DNA from: Planctomycetia bacterium
GTDB taxonomy: Bacteria > Planctomycetota > Planctomycetia > Pirellulales > UBA1268
Direction of reading: 5' to 3'
NCBI GenBank assembly: GCA_009924545.1
Contig: RFRL01000011.1
Location: 1 to 35,338, forward strand
Length of the DNA stretch: 35,338 bases
In this document: piece by piece, positions 11,701 to 19,698 of the stretch
Layout of the letters: each line of letters starts with the position of its first letter
Numbering within the stretch: the first letter of the stretch is position 1
Notes under the pieces: model-generated
Database searches by the model: none
What the model was told of the DNA's origin: nothing
The model's input: only the letters and a program-made list of their open reading frames with translations
Made by a program: the position numbers and the translations under genes

Positions 11701-14079
11701 ATGTTCAACCCCGGCGGGGAGCTTGTGTGGACCGGTGGCAGTGGCGCGTGGACCGCGACAGGCGGATCCAACTGGAGTGGGGGCGAGTGGGACGCCTCCC
11801 AGACGGCCGTGTTCAACGCCCCTGCCGGGACAGTGACGATCGACGCCGGCGGCGTGAGTGCCGACCGGGGGCTCACGTTCAACGCGGACGGCTACACGAT
11901 CGACGGTGGCAATCTCACGCTCGGCGGCACCTCGTCGGCGGCGAACACGATCACCGTGGCGACAGGTTCGGCCACGCTGGCGTCGGGCATGGTGGCGACG
12001 GCAGGGATCGTGAAATCCGGAGCCGGCACCCTGGTCATCGACGGGATGGTCAACAGCATCGGTGGCGTCACGGTCACCTCCGGCGTTGTCCAGGTGGGCA
12101 ACGGTGGTGTGGGTGGTGATTTCGGGTCCGTGCCCCGGGTGTCGCTCGCCGATGGTACGGCGCTGGTGTTCAACCGCTCAGCGGTGACCGGATTCGGTGG
12201 CACCATCGACGGTGGCAGCGGGACCGTGAGTACCGTCGCTGGGGATCTCTTCCTCAACGGTTCGATCGACGGCGGCCTCACCCTCCTCAACACCGGCACC
12301 GCCACCCTCACCGCCGCCGGCAGCGTGGGGGGCACGGTGAAGATCACCAACTCCGGCTCGGGCACGATCGCCCTCACGGGCCCGAGCGTGACCACGAGTG
12401 GCGCCGTCACCGCCAGCGGGGGCACGATCGCCTTCGGCGACGCCGGCCTCGGCGCGGGTGCGGTGAGCGTGTCCAACAACGCTCGGTTGGCTTTCCACGG
12501 CAGCGTTCCGACGACGCTCAACAACGCCGTCACGATCGACGCCACCGGCGGCACGATCGACGTGGCCGCGGGCGACACGCTGGCGCTCGCCGGCACCGTC
12601 ACACGCAACGGCGTCCTCACCAAGGCAGGCGCCGGCACGCTCTCCCTGCCCACGCTTCCCACGACCAACCTGGCGATCGCCGCCGGCACGCTCGCCGTTT
12701 CGGCGACGAGCACCCAAACCATCAGCACCGATCTGGGCGGCCTGTTCACGGGTGGCAAGCTGGCCTTCACGGGGGACAACGCCCGCGTGAATCTCAACGT
12801 CTCCCAGACTGGCAGCGGCGCGATCGTGATGACGAAAAACGGTCAATCGGTCGCCCAGAGCGGCTCGGCCCTCAACGCCGTGATCAGCAACCCGATCGAA
12901 CTCGCCGTCACCTCCGGCACGGTCAACATCGGCACCACCAGCGGCAACACGCTGGTGCTCAACGGGCCGATCACCGGAAACGGCGACGTGAATCTCGCCG
13001 TTGGCTCGGCGGGCGGCGCGGGCACGACCGTCCTCGGGGCCCAAAGCACGTTCTCCGGCAATGTCACGGTCAACAGCAGCGCCACCACCGGCGTGCACCG
13101 CCTGGGCATCGACAACGCGTTGCCCACCACCGCCCGCGTCACGTTCGGTGCCACCGGCGGCACGATCGATCTGGCGGGCTTCGACCAAGGCATTTCCGGT
13201 GTGGCCGGCGGCGGGACCGGGGCCGGGGGGATCGTCAACAGTTCCGCCGATGTCTCCCGGCTGACGATCAACGGCGCGGCCAACACGTCGTATGCCGGGC
13301 GGATCGGCTCCACCGGCAAGGCGGCGATCGAACTGGTGAAGGACGGCTCGGGCACGCAGACGCTCACCGGCAGCAACGCCTACACCGGTGCCACCCGGGT
13401 GCTGGCCGGCACCCTGGCCCTCTCGGGTGCCGGATCGATCGCCGGCTCATCGATCATCGAGGTCCGGTCCGGGGCGACGTTCGACGTGGCGGGGCTGACC
13501 AGTCCGTTCAGCCTCGCTGCAACCCAGACGCTGGCCGGGGGGGGCACGGTGAACGGTCCCGTGGTGCTGGCGACGGGCACCGTGTCGCCCGGCGTGGCGG
13601 GCGTGGGTAGTGGCATCGGCACGCTCTCGACCGGCGACACCACGCTCGGGAACGGCACGTTCAGCCTGCAGATGACCAACGCCTCGGCGGGAGCGGGCGT
13701 CGGCTGGGATCTGCTCCAGACGACGAGCCTCGTCCTTCCCGGGGATGGCGAGTTGTTCACGATCGGCTTGGCGAGCGTGCTCGGCAACGGGTCGCCCGGA
13801 CTCGCCACCGGTTTCGATTCCACGACCGCCGGGTCGTGGCGGATCATGGGCGCCACCGACCTCGTCGGCACGTTCGACGCCAGCCGCTTCGCGGTCAACA
13901 CGGCGGACTTCGCCAACAGTCTCGGTGGCGGTTCGTTCTCGGTCACCAACACCGGTACCGACGGGACGGGCCTCTACCTTTCCTTCACACCGGTGCCCGA
14001 GCCCTCGACGATCGCGCTATTGGGTATCGCCATCGGCGTGGGTGGATGGCGGCTGCGGCGGAAGTGGCGGAAGGGCTGA
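8707..14079 (+). CDS. Giant autotransporter-associated beta-strand repeat protein with PEP-CTERM anchor
   Basis: This 1790-residue secreted protein has an extended basic N-region and hydrophobic signal (about 56-97, WRRRLARGVRRG to VAAAP). A lectin-like or adhesin-like N-domain follows (nt about 9000-9710), then many PATR-type units (TIGR02601/PF12951 style) such as LTKNGAGTLVLTSANDYAGG and GTQTLTGSNAYTGATRV. It ends in VPEPSTIALLGIAIG plus a basic tail, a PEP-CTERM sorting signal, and has no type V beta-barrel. Two homologous arms are visible. Each starts with a W-GG-W segment (nt about 9717 and 11725) and ends with an SWRI...GTFDA...GLYL.F module (to about 11710 and 13985). GGAGG lies 5 nt before ATG 8707, so the earlier in-frame ATG at 8596 is rejected. 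The likely role is a surface or matrix beta-helix; the ligand is unknown. Confidence 0.88.
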   Translation: MRSSPPLPVSRALCAPTDLPPAAICPTGARGTFFSTAFCTAAGSPRKAIASSPRTWRRRLARGVRRGIALATGVALLIGPTPLGMLASRPVAAAPISFDGTTTYTQNFQSFSTTAGTSSITLQQMAEVSALSGGGSVSGWYVYNQSGWTTGNRWFAADGGSSSTGGFRSMYSTSSGNLALGAQGSSSSVAFYGVVLQNLSGATINNVSVSFDAVLNRNPSTTVNSSAVSYRVSSTAVTTSATSAGAGTFNNSAGTWTTTALGFSSPSGTAAITPGAPGTQTPYNPMLTIATPSGNLTGLNWGSNDFLYIRFSETDDQGSDATMGIDNFSFSKLQAASLTWNLAGGGTWDTTTPNFTTTGTNAVAFLNGDQVTFNNAAGGTIALSGALAPSSLTVSATAGTYTFTGATGADKITGATGLTKNGAGTLVLTSANDYAGGTTIAGGVVQISGSDKLGSGAVTLGGGTLRLAAATATTLPNAIGVGAAGGTIDTGGQNLQIGNLTSSGVLTKSGAGDLTVAGAITSGAGTGFTVGQGNVILGAGSTASGVYNIGGASALTGNLVLSGTQRLNVNDNATISGSGNIQLPTSGALISNLSGNVGGTVSAGIAVNSASQAFTPAGWTGATYTPGSFQATIGATAGGSLTVTGVISGATDVDLSNSTAGGGGTGLLVLGAQNTYTGNTTINTNTPAVATASVRLGVANALPTTTGVVVGTKTGLGAAVLDLNGFNQQVAYLADGANATVGATKNLTIRNDGAGNATLTIGGSVTPGAAFGGVIGTGATSRINVVKTGANTQTLTGANTYTGSTTIDGGTLALAGAGSINASPTVTVKTGATFDVSAVTGGYAVANGQTLGGSGTVVGATTVASGGRVAPGPGIATFTMGDLNLGAGGSYDFQMFDAASTAGVGWDLISTGATLGLPVSSTFTINLASASSSGGAAGNALNFDSSVASSWRIIAASAFAGTFDAGNFTVNTSGFSNPLNGGSFTVSDSGASGPGLYLMFNPGGELVWTGGSGAWTATGGSNWSGGEWDASQTAVFNAPAGTVTIDAGGVSADRGLTFNADGYTIDGGNLTLGGTSSAANTITVATGSATLASGMVATAGIVKSGAGTLVIDGMVNSIGGVTVTSGVVQVGNGGVGGDFGSVPRVSLADGTALVFNRSAVTGFGGTIDGGSGTVSTVAGDLFLNGSIDGGLTLLNTGTATLTAAGSVGGTVKITNSGSGTIALTGPSVTTSGAVTASGGTIAFGDAGLGAGAVSVSNNARLAFHGSVPTTLNNAVTIDATGGTIDVAAGDTLALAGTVTRNGVLTKAGAGTLSLPTLPTTNLAIAAGTLAVSATSTQTISTDLGGLFTGGKLAFTGDNARVNLNVSQTGSGAIVMTKNGQSVAQSGSALNAVISNPIELAVTSGTVNIGTTSGNTLVLNGPITGNGDVNLAVGSAGGAGTTVLGAQSTFSGNVTVNSSATTGVHRLGIDNALPTTARVTFGATGGTIDLAGFDQGISGVAGGGTGAGGIVNSSADVSRLTINGAANTSYAGRIGSTGKAAIELVKDGSGTQTLTGSNAYTGATRVLAGTLALSGAGSIAGSSIIEVRSGATFDVAGLTSPFSLAATQTLAGGGTVNGPVVLATGTVSPGVAGVGSGIGTLSTGDTTLGNGTFSLQMTNASAGAGVGWDLLQTTSLVLPGDGELFTIGLASVLGNGSPGLATGFDSTTAGSWRIMGATDLVGTFDASRFAVNTADFANSLGGGSFSVTNTGTDGTGLYLSFTPVPEPSTIALLGIAIGVGGWRLRRKWRKG

Positions 14080-14114
14080 GCAAAGCACGGGACGGGCTCA
14101 TCTTTCCCTAACAC

Positions 14115-14187
14115 AACGCTCCTAGCGTTACGGGCTGGACAGGTTTGAGGGTTGCCTCGCCCTCCAAGTCCAGCCCGCTAGCGTTTT
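14115..14187 (+). terminator. Compound hairpin with T-run after the beta-strand repeat gene
   Basis: A small perfect hairpin (AACGCT-CCT-AGCGTT, 14115-14129) is followed by a larger one. GGGCTGGAC (14132-14140) pairs with GTCCAGCCC (14168-14176) and GAGGG with CCCTC inside. The palindrome CGCTAGCG and TTTT (14184-14187) follow. It is likely to end or attenuate transcription between the giant gene and the pseudopilin. The repeated AGCGTT/CTAGCG words suggest it may also be a dispersed repeat. Confidence 0.5.
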
Positions 14188-14250
14188 GTCGCCGATCCGA
14201 CCCGCCTTCGCCCCCCGTTTCGCTCTGCCCCCCACTCTTCGGGAGACCCC

Positions 14251-15258
14251 ATGATCCGCCGCCGTGGCTTCACGCTCGTGGAACTGCTCGTGGTGATCGC
14301 CATCATCGGCACCCTCGTGGGGCTGCTCCTGCCCGCGGTCCAGGCCGCCCGCGAGGCGGCCCGGCGCAGCTCGTGCCAGAACAACATCAAGCAGGTGGGG
14401 CTGGCCGTCATCAACTTCGAGAACAGCCGCCGCAAGCTCCCCGCGGGCTTCACACAGGACCGGATCCCGGCCCCGAGCGGAGCCTTCCAAGGGCACTCCG
14501 TTTTCTATTACGTGCTCCCGTTCATCGAGGAAACCAACCTTTTCAATTCGATGGACGCCAAGGTGCCGCTCAACAACCGGGCGACGACGGCGACGGGGGG
14601 CAAGGCGGCGGCGGTCGTGCCCACGTTGCTTTGCCCCAGCGATGCCCTCCCCAACACGCCGATCCCCTACCCCTACACGGGCACCCCGGCGGAGTTCTAC
14701 GGCGGCACGAGCTACAAGGCCAACGGCGGATCGCGCCCGATCTTCGCCACCTCGAGCACCAACGACGGCGTCTTCATGTGCTTCGGGACGGCCTCGCGCA
14801 AAGCAACGTCGGCGCCCACGGGGATCGAGGTCCGACTCAAGGACATCACCGACGGCACGACCAAGACGATCATGTTCGGGGAGCGGTTCCACAAGGATGC
14901 CAACTTCGACACCTTCACCGTGGCGGGCTGGAACAGCGGCAGCACGATCGTGAGCTGGAGCCGCTGGTATCCCGCCGGCGGCGACAACGGCCTCGGCAAT
15001 CTCATGGGTGGGTCGTTCGCACCGATCGGCTACACGACGCCATGGCCGGCGGGTGGCTCGGGGGCGCCGACGTCGCAGAGTGCCTGGTTCACCTTCCAGG
15101 ACCAGCGGCTCTCCGCCTTCGGCAGCGGCCATCCTGCCGGGGCGAACTTCAGCCTCTGTGATGGCTCGGTGCGGTTCATGAGCAATGACCTCTCGCAATC
15201 GCTGCTCGCCCTGTGGTGCCAGCGTGCCGACAACCAGACCTTCCCCGACGACCAATGA
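14251..15258 (+). CDS. DUF1559 type II secretion pseudopilin-like protein
   Basis: This 335-residue protein opens with a prepilin signal, RRRGFTLVELLVVIAIIG, in which cleavage before Phe and Glu at +5 are the type IV pilin hallmarks. A hydrophobic helix and VQAAREAARRSSCQNNIKQ follow. The C-terminus carries the DUF1559 (SBP_bac_10) motif GHPAGANFSLCDGSVRFM near residues 292-309. Planctomycetes have this family in very large numbers; its exact role is not established, but membrane-anchored pseudopilus-like assembly is inferred from the signal. GGAG lies 5 nt before ATG 14251. Its stop overlaps the start of the next gene by 4 nt, implying translational coupling. A hairpin with T-run lies just upstream, so it may have its own promoter. 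Confidence 0.92.
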   Translation: MIRRRGFTLVELLVVIAIIGTLVGLLLPAVQAAREAARRSSCQNNIKQVGLAVINFENSRRKLPAGFTQDRIPAPSGAFQGHSVFYYVLPFIEETNLFNSMDAKVPLNNRATTATGGKAAAVVPTLLCPSDALPNTPIPYPYTGTPAEFYGGTSYKANGGSRPIFATSSTNDGVFMCFGTASRKATSAPTGIEVRLKDITDGTTKTIMFGERFHKDANFDTFTVAGWNSGSTIVSWSRWYPAGGDNGLGNLMGGSFAPIGYTTPWPAGGSGAPTSQSAWFTFQDQRLSAFGSGHPAGANFSLCDGSVRFMSNDLSQSLLALWCQRADNQTFPDDQ

Positions 15259-15713
15259 ACGAGCCATCCTTGTCGCCCACCGTGGACGCCGTCCGCCGCC
15301 GGCGCCGAATGGTTGTCGTCGCCCTCGTCGGTCTGCTAACCATCGGCTGCAAGCCGCAGATCAAACTCGTGCCTGCCAGCGGCACGTTCACGATCGGCGG
15401 CCAACCGGCCGGCAACATCACCGTGCAGTTCATGCCCGACGTGAGCCAGAAGAACAGCGGCCCGACGTCGTATGCCACGACCGACGCCGCGGGGCGGTTC
15501 ACGCTGCGGACCTACGACAACAGGGAGGGTGCGGTGCCCGGCGCGCACCTGGTGACGGCCGTCGACCTCGAGGAAGAACGGCCCGCACAGGGTCAGGAGC
15601 GCTCGCGTCCCGTCCGCCTCGATGCCAAGTACTCGATGGCGGCCCAGGGAATCCGGATCAGCGTCGAGGAAGGGAAACCGCTGACCATGGACGTGCCTCA
15701 AGCGGGGCGCTGA
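15255..15713 (+). CDS. Small lipoprotein of the carboxypeptidase-regulatory-like type
   Basis: This 152-residue protein has an Arg-rich N-region (RRRRR at about 14-18), a hydrophobic stretch and a lipobox-like LTIGC, after which the mature protein would begin at Cys32. The rest looks like a transthyretin/CNA-B-like beta-sandwich: GTFTIGGQPAGNITVQFMP, then YATTDAAGRFTLRTYDNREG and GAHLVTAVD. This matches lipoproteins commonly found directly after DUF1559 genes in Planctomycetes (family knowledge). The ATG at 15255 overlaps the DUF1559 stop as ATGA, which decides the start. The role is unknown, probably a partner of the pseudopilin. Its 3' end overlaps the convergent hydrolase gene by 56 nt. 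Confidence 0.8.
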   Translation: MNEPSLSPTVDAVRRRRRMVVVALVGLLTIGCKPQIKLVPASGTFTIGGQPAGNITVQFMPDVSQKNSGPTSYATTDAAGRFTLRTYDNREGAVPGAHLVTAVDLEEERPAQGQERSRPVRLDAKYSMAAQGIRISVEEGKPLTMDVPQAGR

Positions 15714-17814
15714 TCCCGGCCCCGGGCGATTCGCCTGCCGCCGCTGGCGGGACCAGCGTCACGTCGCCGTCGGCTGAACCGAAGCCGTCGAGCCGACGGT
15801 CCTGCCGATCGGCCGTTCGGGACACCGGATCGAAGAACCACTGCGTCGGGCCCTCACCTGCGTCCGCGTAGGGCGCGGGGGGCGGCAGGAGGCGGTCCGC
15901 TGCCACCGCCCCGGCGCTGCCGGCAGTCACGGGGCATCCGTCAGGCGCGGCCGCGAGAGCCGGCGGGGCGCCCGATTCAACGAGGTGGCACTCGAGGATC
16001 CGACGCACTTCGAGCACCGTGCGCGGATGATGGTGGACGCGCGTGTGGATGGCGGGCACCTCCAGTTCGCTGACCACGCCGGCATGCCGCGCGCTGCCCA
16101 CGCTCACCACGGCGTCGCCCGGGCCCTCCACCGGTGACACGGCGACGTTGCCGATGATCGTGTGGAGCGAGATCCAGCACGGCGGACACAGGTCGCGGAT
16201 CGCCCGGAGGATGGTCGAATCGGGCTCCAGCACGTCGATCGTCGTCGGCGGCCGCTGCCGGTACTGCGGGCGGATGGCGTCGGGGTTGGCCTCCCTGATG
16301 ATCTGGTGCAGCCGCAGCGTCTCCGGCGGCTGGCGGACGGTGACGCTCGCCACCCGGCCCACCGCCCGCGAGGCGAGCGACGAGCCCGCGTGGGGCGTGG
16401 CGATGAACACCACGCGCCGCACGAACGGCGCGGGCCGGAAGAAGTAGTTGGCCACCAGGTTCGCGCGCACGGCAGCCGGCATGCGCACCGCGGCGAACGG
16501 CCGGGTGCTCATCGCATCCCACAGGGCCGTGCCCGGGTCGACGACCTGCAGCTTGGCATGCAGCCCCCCCATGCTGTGGCCGACGAGGACCATCCGGTCG
16601 AGCCCGGGATCGGTGCCGGAGGGGTCGAGGGCGGCGCGCGCCGCCGCCAGCTCGCGCCGCAGCACGGCGGCCGACTGGAGGAAGGTGGCGCCAGTGGGAT
16701 ACTGGTAGAGCCAGGGCTCGAAGCGCCGGTGGAAGTCGGGCCAGGTGCGCAGTTCGTTGATCAGGTCGAACCAGGTCCCCGGATCGCTGGCCAGTCCGTG
16801 GATGAAGACCACGGGAATCCTTCCCCGCCGGTGGGATTCGAGCTGCTCGAGACGCGGCTGCGTGTCGCTGCGGCCATAGGGCTGGAGGAAGCCCTCGATC
16901 CCCGCCGGGGGCGTGGCTGCGAGCATGTCGAGAAGCGGCGCGGTGAGGTCGGCGGCGAGAAGCGGTCGCGCCGGTCCGATCCGGACCGCCGCGATTTCGA
17001 CCGGATCAGCCAAATCGAGCACCGCCGGGGCCGGATCGCGGCCCAGGGGGCCGACGAAATCGCGGAGCATGTTCGGTTCCCCGGGCAAGGGGAACCGGAG
17101 CACCGCCGTGGCCGCGACCGACCTTCGCGGAGGCGCGAAACGGGGATCCTCGGGCGAGAGCCGGAGGCTCACCGGAAGGCCGAAGCCGGGGCGCATGTGC
17201 GAGCGGGAGATGCGCTTGTCGGTGGCCGGGGGCCGGACCACCACCGCACGGAGGTGCGCCGGATCGAGGGCGAGCCCGCGGATCTCGACTGGAATCTGCC
17301 GCGGCGCGGAGTCGGGGCCGATGGTGAGACCGGTGCCGTCGAGCCGACACAGCTCCGCCGCGGTGCCAAGCAGGCCCGCCAGCGCGTCGTTGTAGAGCGG
17401 TGTCGCGGCGGCGAGCACGTCGGGAGCGCCGGGGCAGGTCCAGACGGCGTTCCAGGCTTCCCCGGCAGCGGCGTGAAACCCCTCCAGCGACCGCGCCGGA
17501 CAGTCTTCGGCCAGCCGACAGGAGCCTTCGAGCAACTCCCGGGCCGTGGCAAGGTGCCGGTCGGCCCGTTCCCGCAGCGTGGGCGCCGGGAACAGCGCGG
17601 TCGTGGGCTGCACCAGCGGAGTGCCGCCGGCGTCGAGCCCCGCGGCGGCTGCAGCACCCGTCACCACGAGCATCACGGCGAGCACGATGGCAGCCGGCCA
17701 GCAGCACCGCCCTACCCTGCGGCCCCCTTCCCTGTTGCCCACGGATGCGTTCCCCGGCCGGCCGATGAAGGGCCGCGGCGCAGGCTGCCGGCGGCGGCGC
17801 GACCCCTGGTTCAT
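15658..17814 (-). CDS. Exported alpha/beta hydrolase (lipase/PGAP1-like serine hydrolase)
   Basis: This protein of about 718 residues has a hydrophobic signal or anchor at about 38-58, a helical and beta N-terminal region (60-330) without a recognisable domain, and an alpha/beta-hydrolase domain (about 333-620). The domain shows IPVVFIHGLASDPGTW (oxyanion-hole HG), the nucleophile elbow LVGHSMGG (Ser414), VVFIATPHAGSSLASR, a candidate Asp in GPGDAVVSVGS, and a His in the HTRVHHHPRTVLEV segment. Lipases, esterases and PGAP1-like enzymes share this pattern; the substrate is not predictable. The start is uncertain: ATG 17814 has no Shine-Dalgarno sequence, and a GTG closer to the signal sequence is possible. 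The last 56 nt overlap the convergent lipoprotein gene. The C-terminal 100 residues are Pro/Ala-rich. Confidence 0.82.
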   Translation of the reverse strand: MNQGSRRRRQPAPRPFIGRPGNASVGNREGGRRVGRCCWPAAIVLAVMLVVTGAAAAAGLDAGGTPLVQPTTALFPAPTLRERADRHLATARELLEGSCRLAEDCPARSLEGFHAAAGEAWNAVWTCPGAPDVLAAATPLYNDALAGLLGTAAELCRLDGTGLTIGPDSAPRQIPVEIRGLALDPAHLRAVVVRPPATDKRISRSHMRPGFGLPVSLRLSPEDPRFAPPRRSVAATAVLRFPLPGEPNMLRDFVGPLGRDPAPAVLDLADPVEIAAVRIGPARPLLAADLTAPLLDMLAATPPAGIEGFLQPYGRSDTQPRLEQLESHRRGRIPVVFIHGLASDPGTWFDLINELRTWPDFHRRFEPWLYQYPTGATFLQSAAVLRRELAAARAALDPSGTDPGLDRMVLVGHSMGGLHAKLQVVDPGTALWDAMSTRPFAAVRMPAAVRANLVANYFFRPAPFVRRVVFIATPHAGSSLASRAVGRVASVTVRQPPETLRLHQIIREANPDAIRPQYRQRPPTTIDVLEPDSTILRAIRDLCPPCWISLHTIIGNVAVSPVEGPGDAVVSVGSARHAGVVSELEVPAIHTRVHHHPRTVLEVRRILECHLVESGAPPALAAAPDGCPVTAGSAGAVAADRLLPPPAPYADAGEGPTQWFFDPVSRTADRQDRRLDGFGSADGDVTLVPPAAAGESPGAGISAPLEARPWSAVSLPRR

Positions 17815-17969
17815 TCGACCAGGGGGAGGACCGGGGTAGCGTGGCGGCCGCTGCCAGCAGCACCGCTCCCCCACATTCCCGCGACACGCCGGCAGGACGG
17901 GCTGGCCGGCGAAACCCTGCGGCCGGGATCCCGCCCGAACCCGGATGGGGCCGGTGGGATCCGCCCGGT

Positions 17970-18461
17970 TCAGAACTTGGCGTGTTCCTCGGCGACGAGC
18001 TCCAGGTCGCCCCCCAGGTACTTCACGGTCGCCGACGGTTGGAGATTGAAGTAAACGCGGCCCTCGGTGTGCCAACGGCCGCCGTCGAAGAGGAACTCCG
18101 CGGTCGCGGCGCGAACGTTGGCGACCGCCTCGACCGCCTCCATGCCCCCTCCCGCGATGGCCTCGAAACTCACTTCCACGGCCACGAGTGCCTTGAGCAT
18201 TCCGGTGCGCCGGTCGCGGGCGTAGACGATGGCGTCGTCGAAGGACACATCGGTCCAGCGCAGCCCACGCGGCTTTCCGGTGGCGGCCGCCTTGTCGATG
18301 AACTTGGCCTCGAGTTGCTCGCGCTGGCGGTGGAAATCGCGCTGGGCGCGGGCCAGCCGCTCGGCCTCGCGGGCCAGACGGATGGGCCGGAGGATGATGG
18401 CCACCACCAGTGCCGACAATCCGGCCAGCCCTACGGTCACCACCACCCAGAGTGCGGTCAC
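17970..18461 (-). CDS. Small single-pass membrane protein with coiled coil, unknown function
   Basis: This 163-residue protein is not recognised. It has a transmembrane helix at about 3-24 (ALWVVVTVGLAGLSALVVAI), then a charged helical stretch (about 27-58, rich in Arg, Glu and Gln) likely to form a coiled coil, and a soluble C-terminal domain with FDDAIVYARDRRTGMLKALV and WHTEGRVYFN. GTG 18461 is chosen because GGAG lies 8 nt upstream and a promoter (18501-18528) predicts transcription starting near 18494. A more upstream ATG at 18521 would lie before that start. It is divergent from the endonuclease IV gene across 156 nt; no functional link is evident. Confidence 0.72.
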   Translation of the reverse strand: MTALWVVVTVGLAGLSALVVAIILRPIRLAREAERLARAQRDFHRQREQLEAKFIDKAAATGKPRGLRWTDVSFDDAIVYARDRRTGMLKALVAVEVSFEAIAGGGMEAVEAVANVRAATAEFLFDGGRWHTEGRVYFNLQPSATVKYLGGDLELVAEEHAKF

Positions 18462-18500
18462 GGCATGGTCTCCACCGGATCGGATCCCCTCACCGGTTGA

Positions 18501-18528
18501 AGTGTACGAAGGCCCCCCCAACCGTCAA
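18501..18528 (-). promoter_or_regulatory. Sigma70-type promoter for the small membrane protein
   Basis: On the minus strand TTGACG (18523-18528, 5/6), a 16-nt spacer and TACACT (18501-18506, 4/6) are followed 40 nt later by the GTG at 18461. Confidence 0.55.
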
Positions 18529-18617
18529 AAGTCCGGTCGCGAAATGGCACCCCCACGCCGGCATTCCGCCCCGCCCCCGACACCGTAGACTGCCCGCTTC
18601 CCAGCGGAGACGTGCCC

Positions 18618-19685
18618 ATGACACGCCGTACCACCCGCCGACCCCGACCGTCCGGGGCCGGGGCTCGCGTTGCCGGAAAACCAGCCCCGGTCACCCGTCC
18701 GGACCGCCTTTTCGGGGCCCACCACTCGATCGCCGGGGGTCCGTCCCGGGCGGTGGAACGGGCGGTGGAAACCGGTTGCGAATGCCTCCAGGTATTCACA
18801 CGGAACATCAACCGCTGGGACAACCCGCCGTTGGATCAGGCTGCCGCCGCCGCCTTCCGCGCCGCCGTGGCCGACGCCGGGCTGGGCCTCGTGGTGGCCC
18901 ACGACTCCTACCTCATCAACCCCGCTGCTGCCGACGATGATCTCCGCGACCGGTCGATCGCCGGCCTCGAGGAAGAACTGCGGCGCGCCGAGATGCTGGG
19001 CATCCCGTGGGTCGTGGCCCACCCAGGGGCAGCCGGCGGACAGGAGCCGGAGGTGGCCGTCCGCCGCGCCGCGGATGGATTCGTGGCGGCCCTGCAGCGA
19101 ACGGCGGGCCTGCGGGCCGGGTTGCTCGTCGAAACGACCGCCGGCCAGGGGAGTTGTCTGGGGGCCGATTTCGCCGAGATCGGCGCCATCGTCGCCCGTG
19201 CCGATGCCGCCGAGGTCGGTCGGCGGATCGGGGTCTGCCTCGACACCTGCCACGTGTTCGCGGCTGGCTACGCGCTCGCCCCGGCCGGAGCTTTGGACGC
19301 CACGCTGGAGGCGTTCGATCGGCTCGTGGGCCTCGAGCGACTCGTGGTCATCCATGCCAACGACTCCAAGAAGCCGTTCGGCTCCCGGGTCGACCGGCAC
19401 GAAGCGATCGGCGCGGGGGCGATCGGCCGCGAGGCGTTCCGCCTGCTCCTCCAGCATCCCCGGCTCCGGGGCATCCCGCTGATCCTGGAAACGCCCAAGG
19501 AGGGTCCCGACGGCAAGCCCTCGCCGGACGTCGACCGCCACAACCTGGCCGTCCTCCGCTCCCTCGCGTCAGGAGCCCCCGAAACCGCACGCCGGCCCAC
19601 CGCCAAGAACCGTCCACGCGCGGCGCGGCATCCGGCCGCCGAGAGCGGAAAAACCCCGCGGGCGGCCAAACGCCCCGGCCGGTGA
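18618..19685 (+). CDS. nfo: Endonuclease IV (AP endonuclease)
   Basis: This is a DNA base-excision-repair enzyme that cleaves 5' of abasic sites using a trinuclear zinc centre. The 355-residue protein has a TIM-barrel with all nine family metal ligands visible: H95 (VVAHDSYLIN), H135 (VAHPGAAGG), E172 (VETTAGQGS), D209 and H212 (LDTCHVFAAGY), H246 (VIHANDSKK), D259 and H261 (GSRVDRHEAIG) and E291 (LETPKEG). It is longer than E. coli Nfo (285) because of a basic N-terminal tail (1-28, RRTTRRPRP) and a Lys/Arg/Pro-rich C-terminal tail (about 320-355), perhaps for DNA binding. ATG 18618 has GGAG 8 nt upstream; the GTG at 18612 is too close to it. It converges on the metal-transporter operon with a 13-nt gap. 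Confidence 0.95.
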   Translation: MTRRTTRRPRPSGAGARVAGKPAPVTRPDRLFGAHHSIAGGPSRAVERAVETGCECLQVFTRNINRWDNPPLDQAAAAAFRAAVADAGLGLVVAHDSYLINPAAADDDLRDRSIAGLEEELRRAEMLGIPWVVAHPGAAGGQEPEVAVRRAADGFVAALQRTAGLRAGLLVETTAGQGSCLGADFAEIGAIVARADAAEVGRRIGVCLDTCHVFAAGYALAPAGALDATLEAFDRLVGLERLVVIHANDSKKPFGSRVDRHEAIGAGAIGREAFRLLLQHPRLRGIPLILETPKEGPDGKPSPDVDRHNLAVLRSLASGAPETARRPTAKNRPRAARHPAAESGKTPRAAKRPGR

Positions 19686-19698
19686 TCCACCACCGCGA

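Noticed and set aside
8707-14079. Classical type V autotransporter
   Set aside because: There is no C-terminal beta-barrel; the protein ends in a PEP-CTERM signal. Only the passenger-type repeats resemble autotransporters.
16162-18054. Long plus-strand open frame opposite the alpha/beta hydrolase
   Set aside because: It is Arg/Gly-rich with no motifs, while the minus strand has an intact GHSMGG hydrolase.
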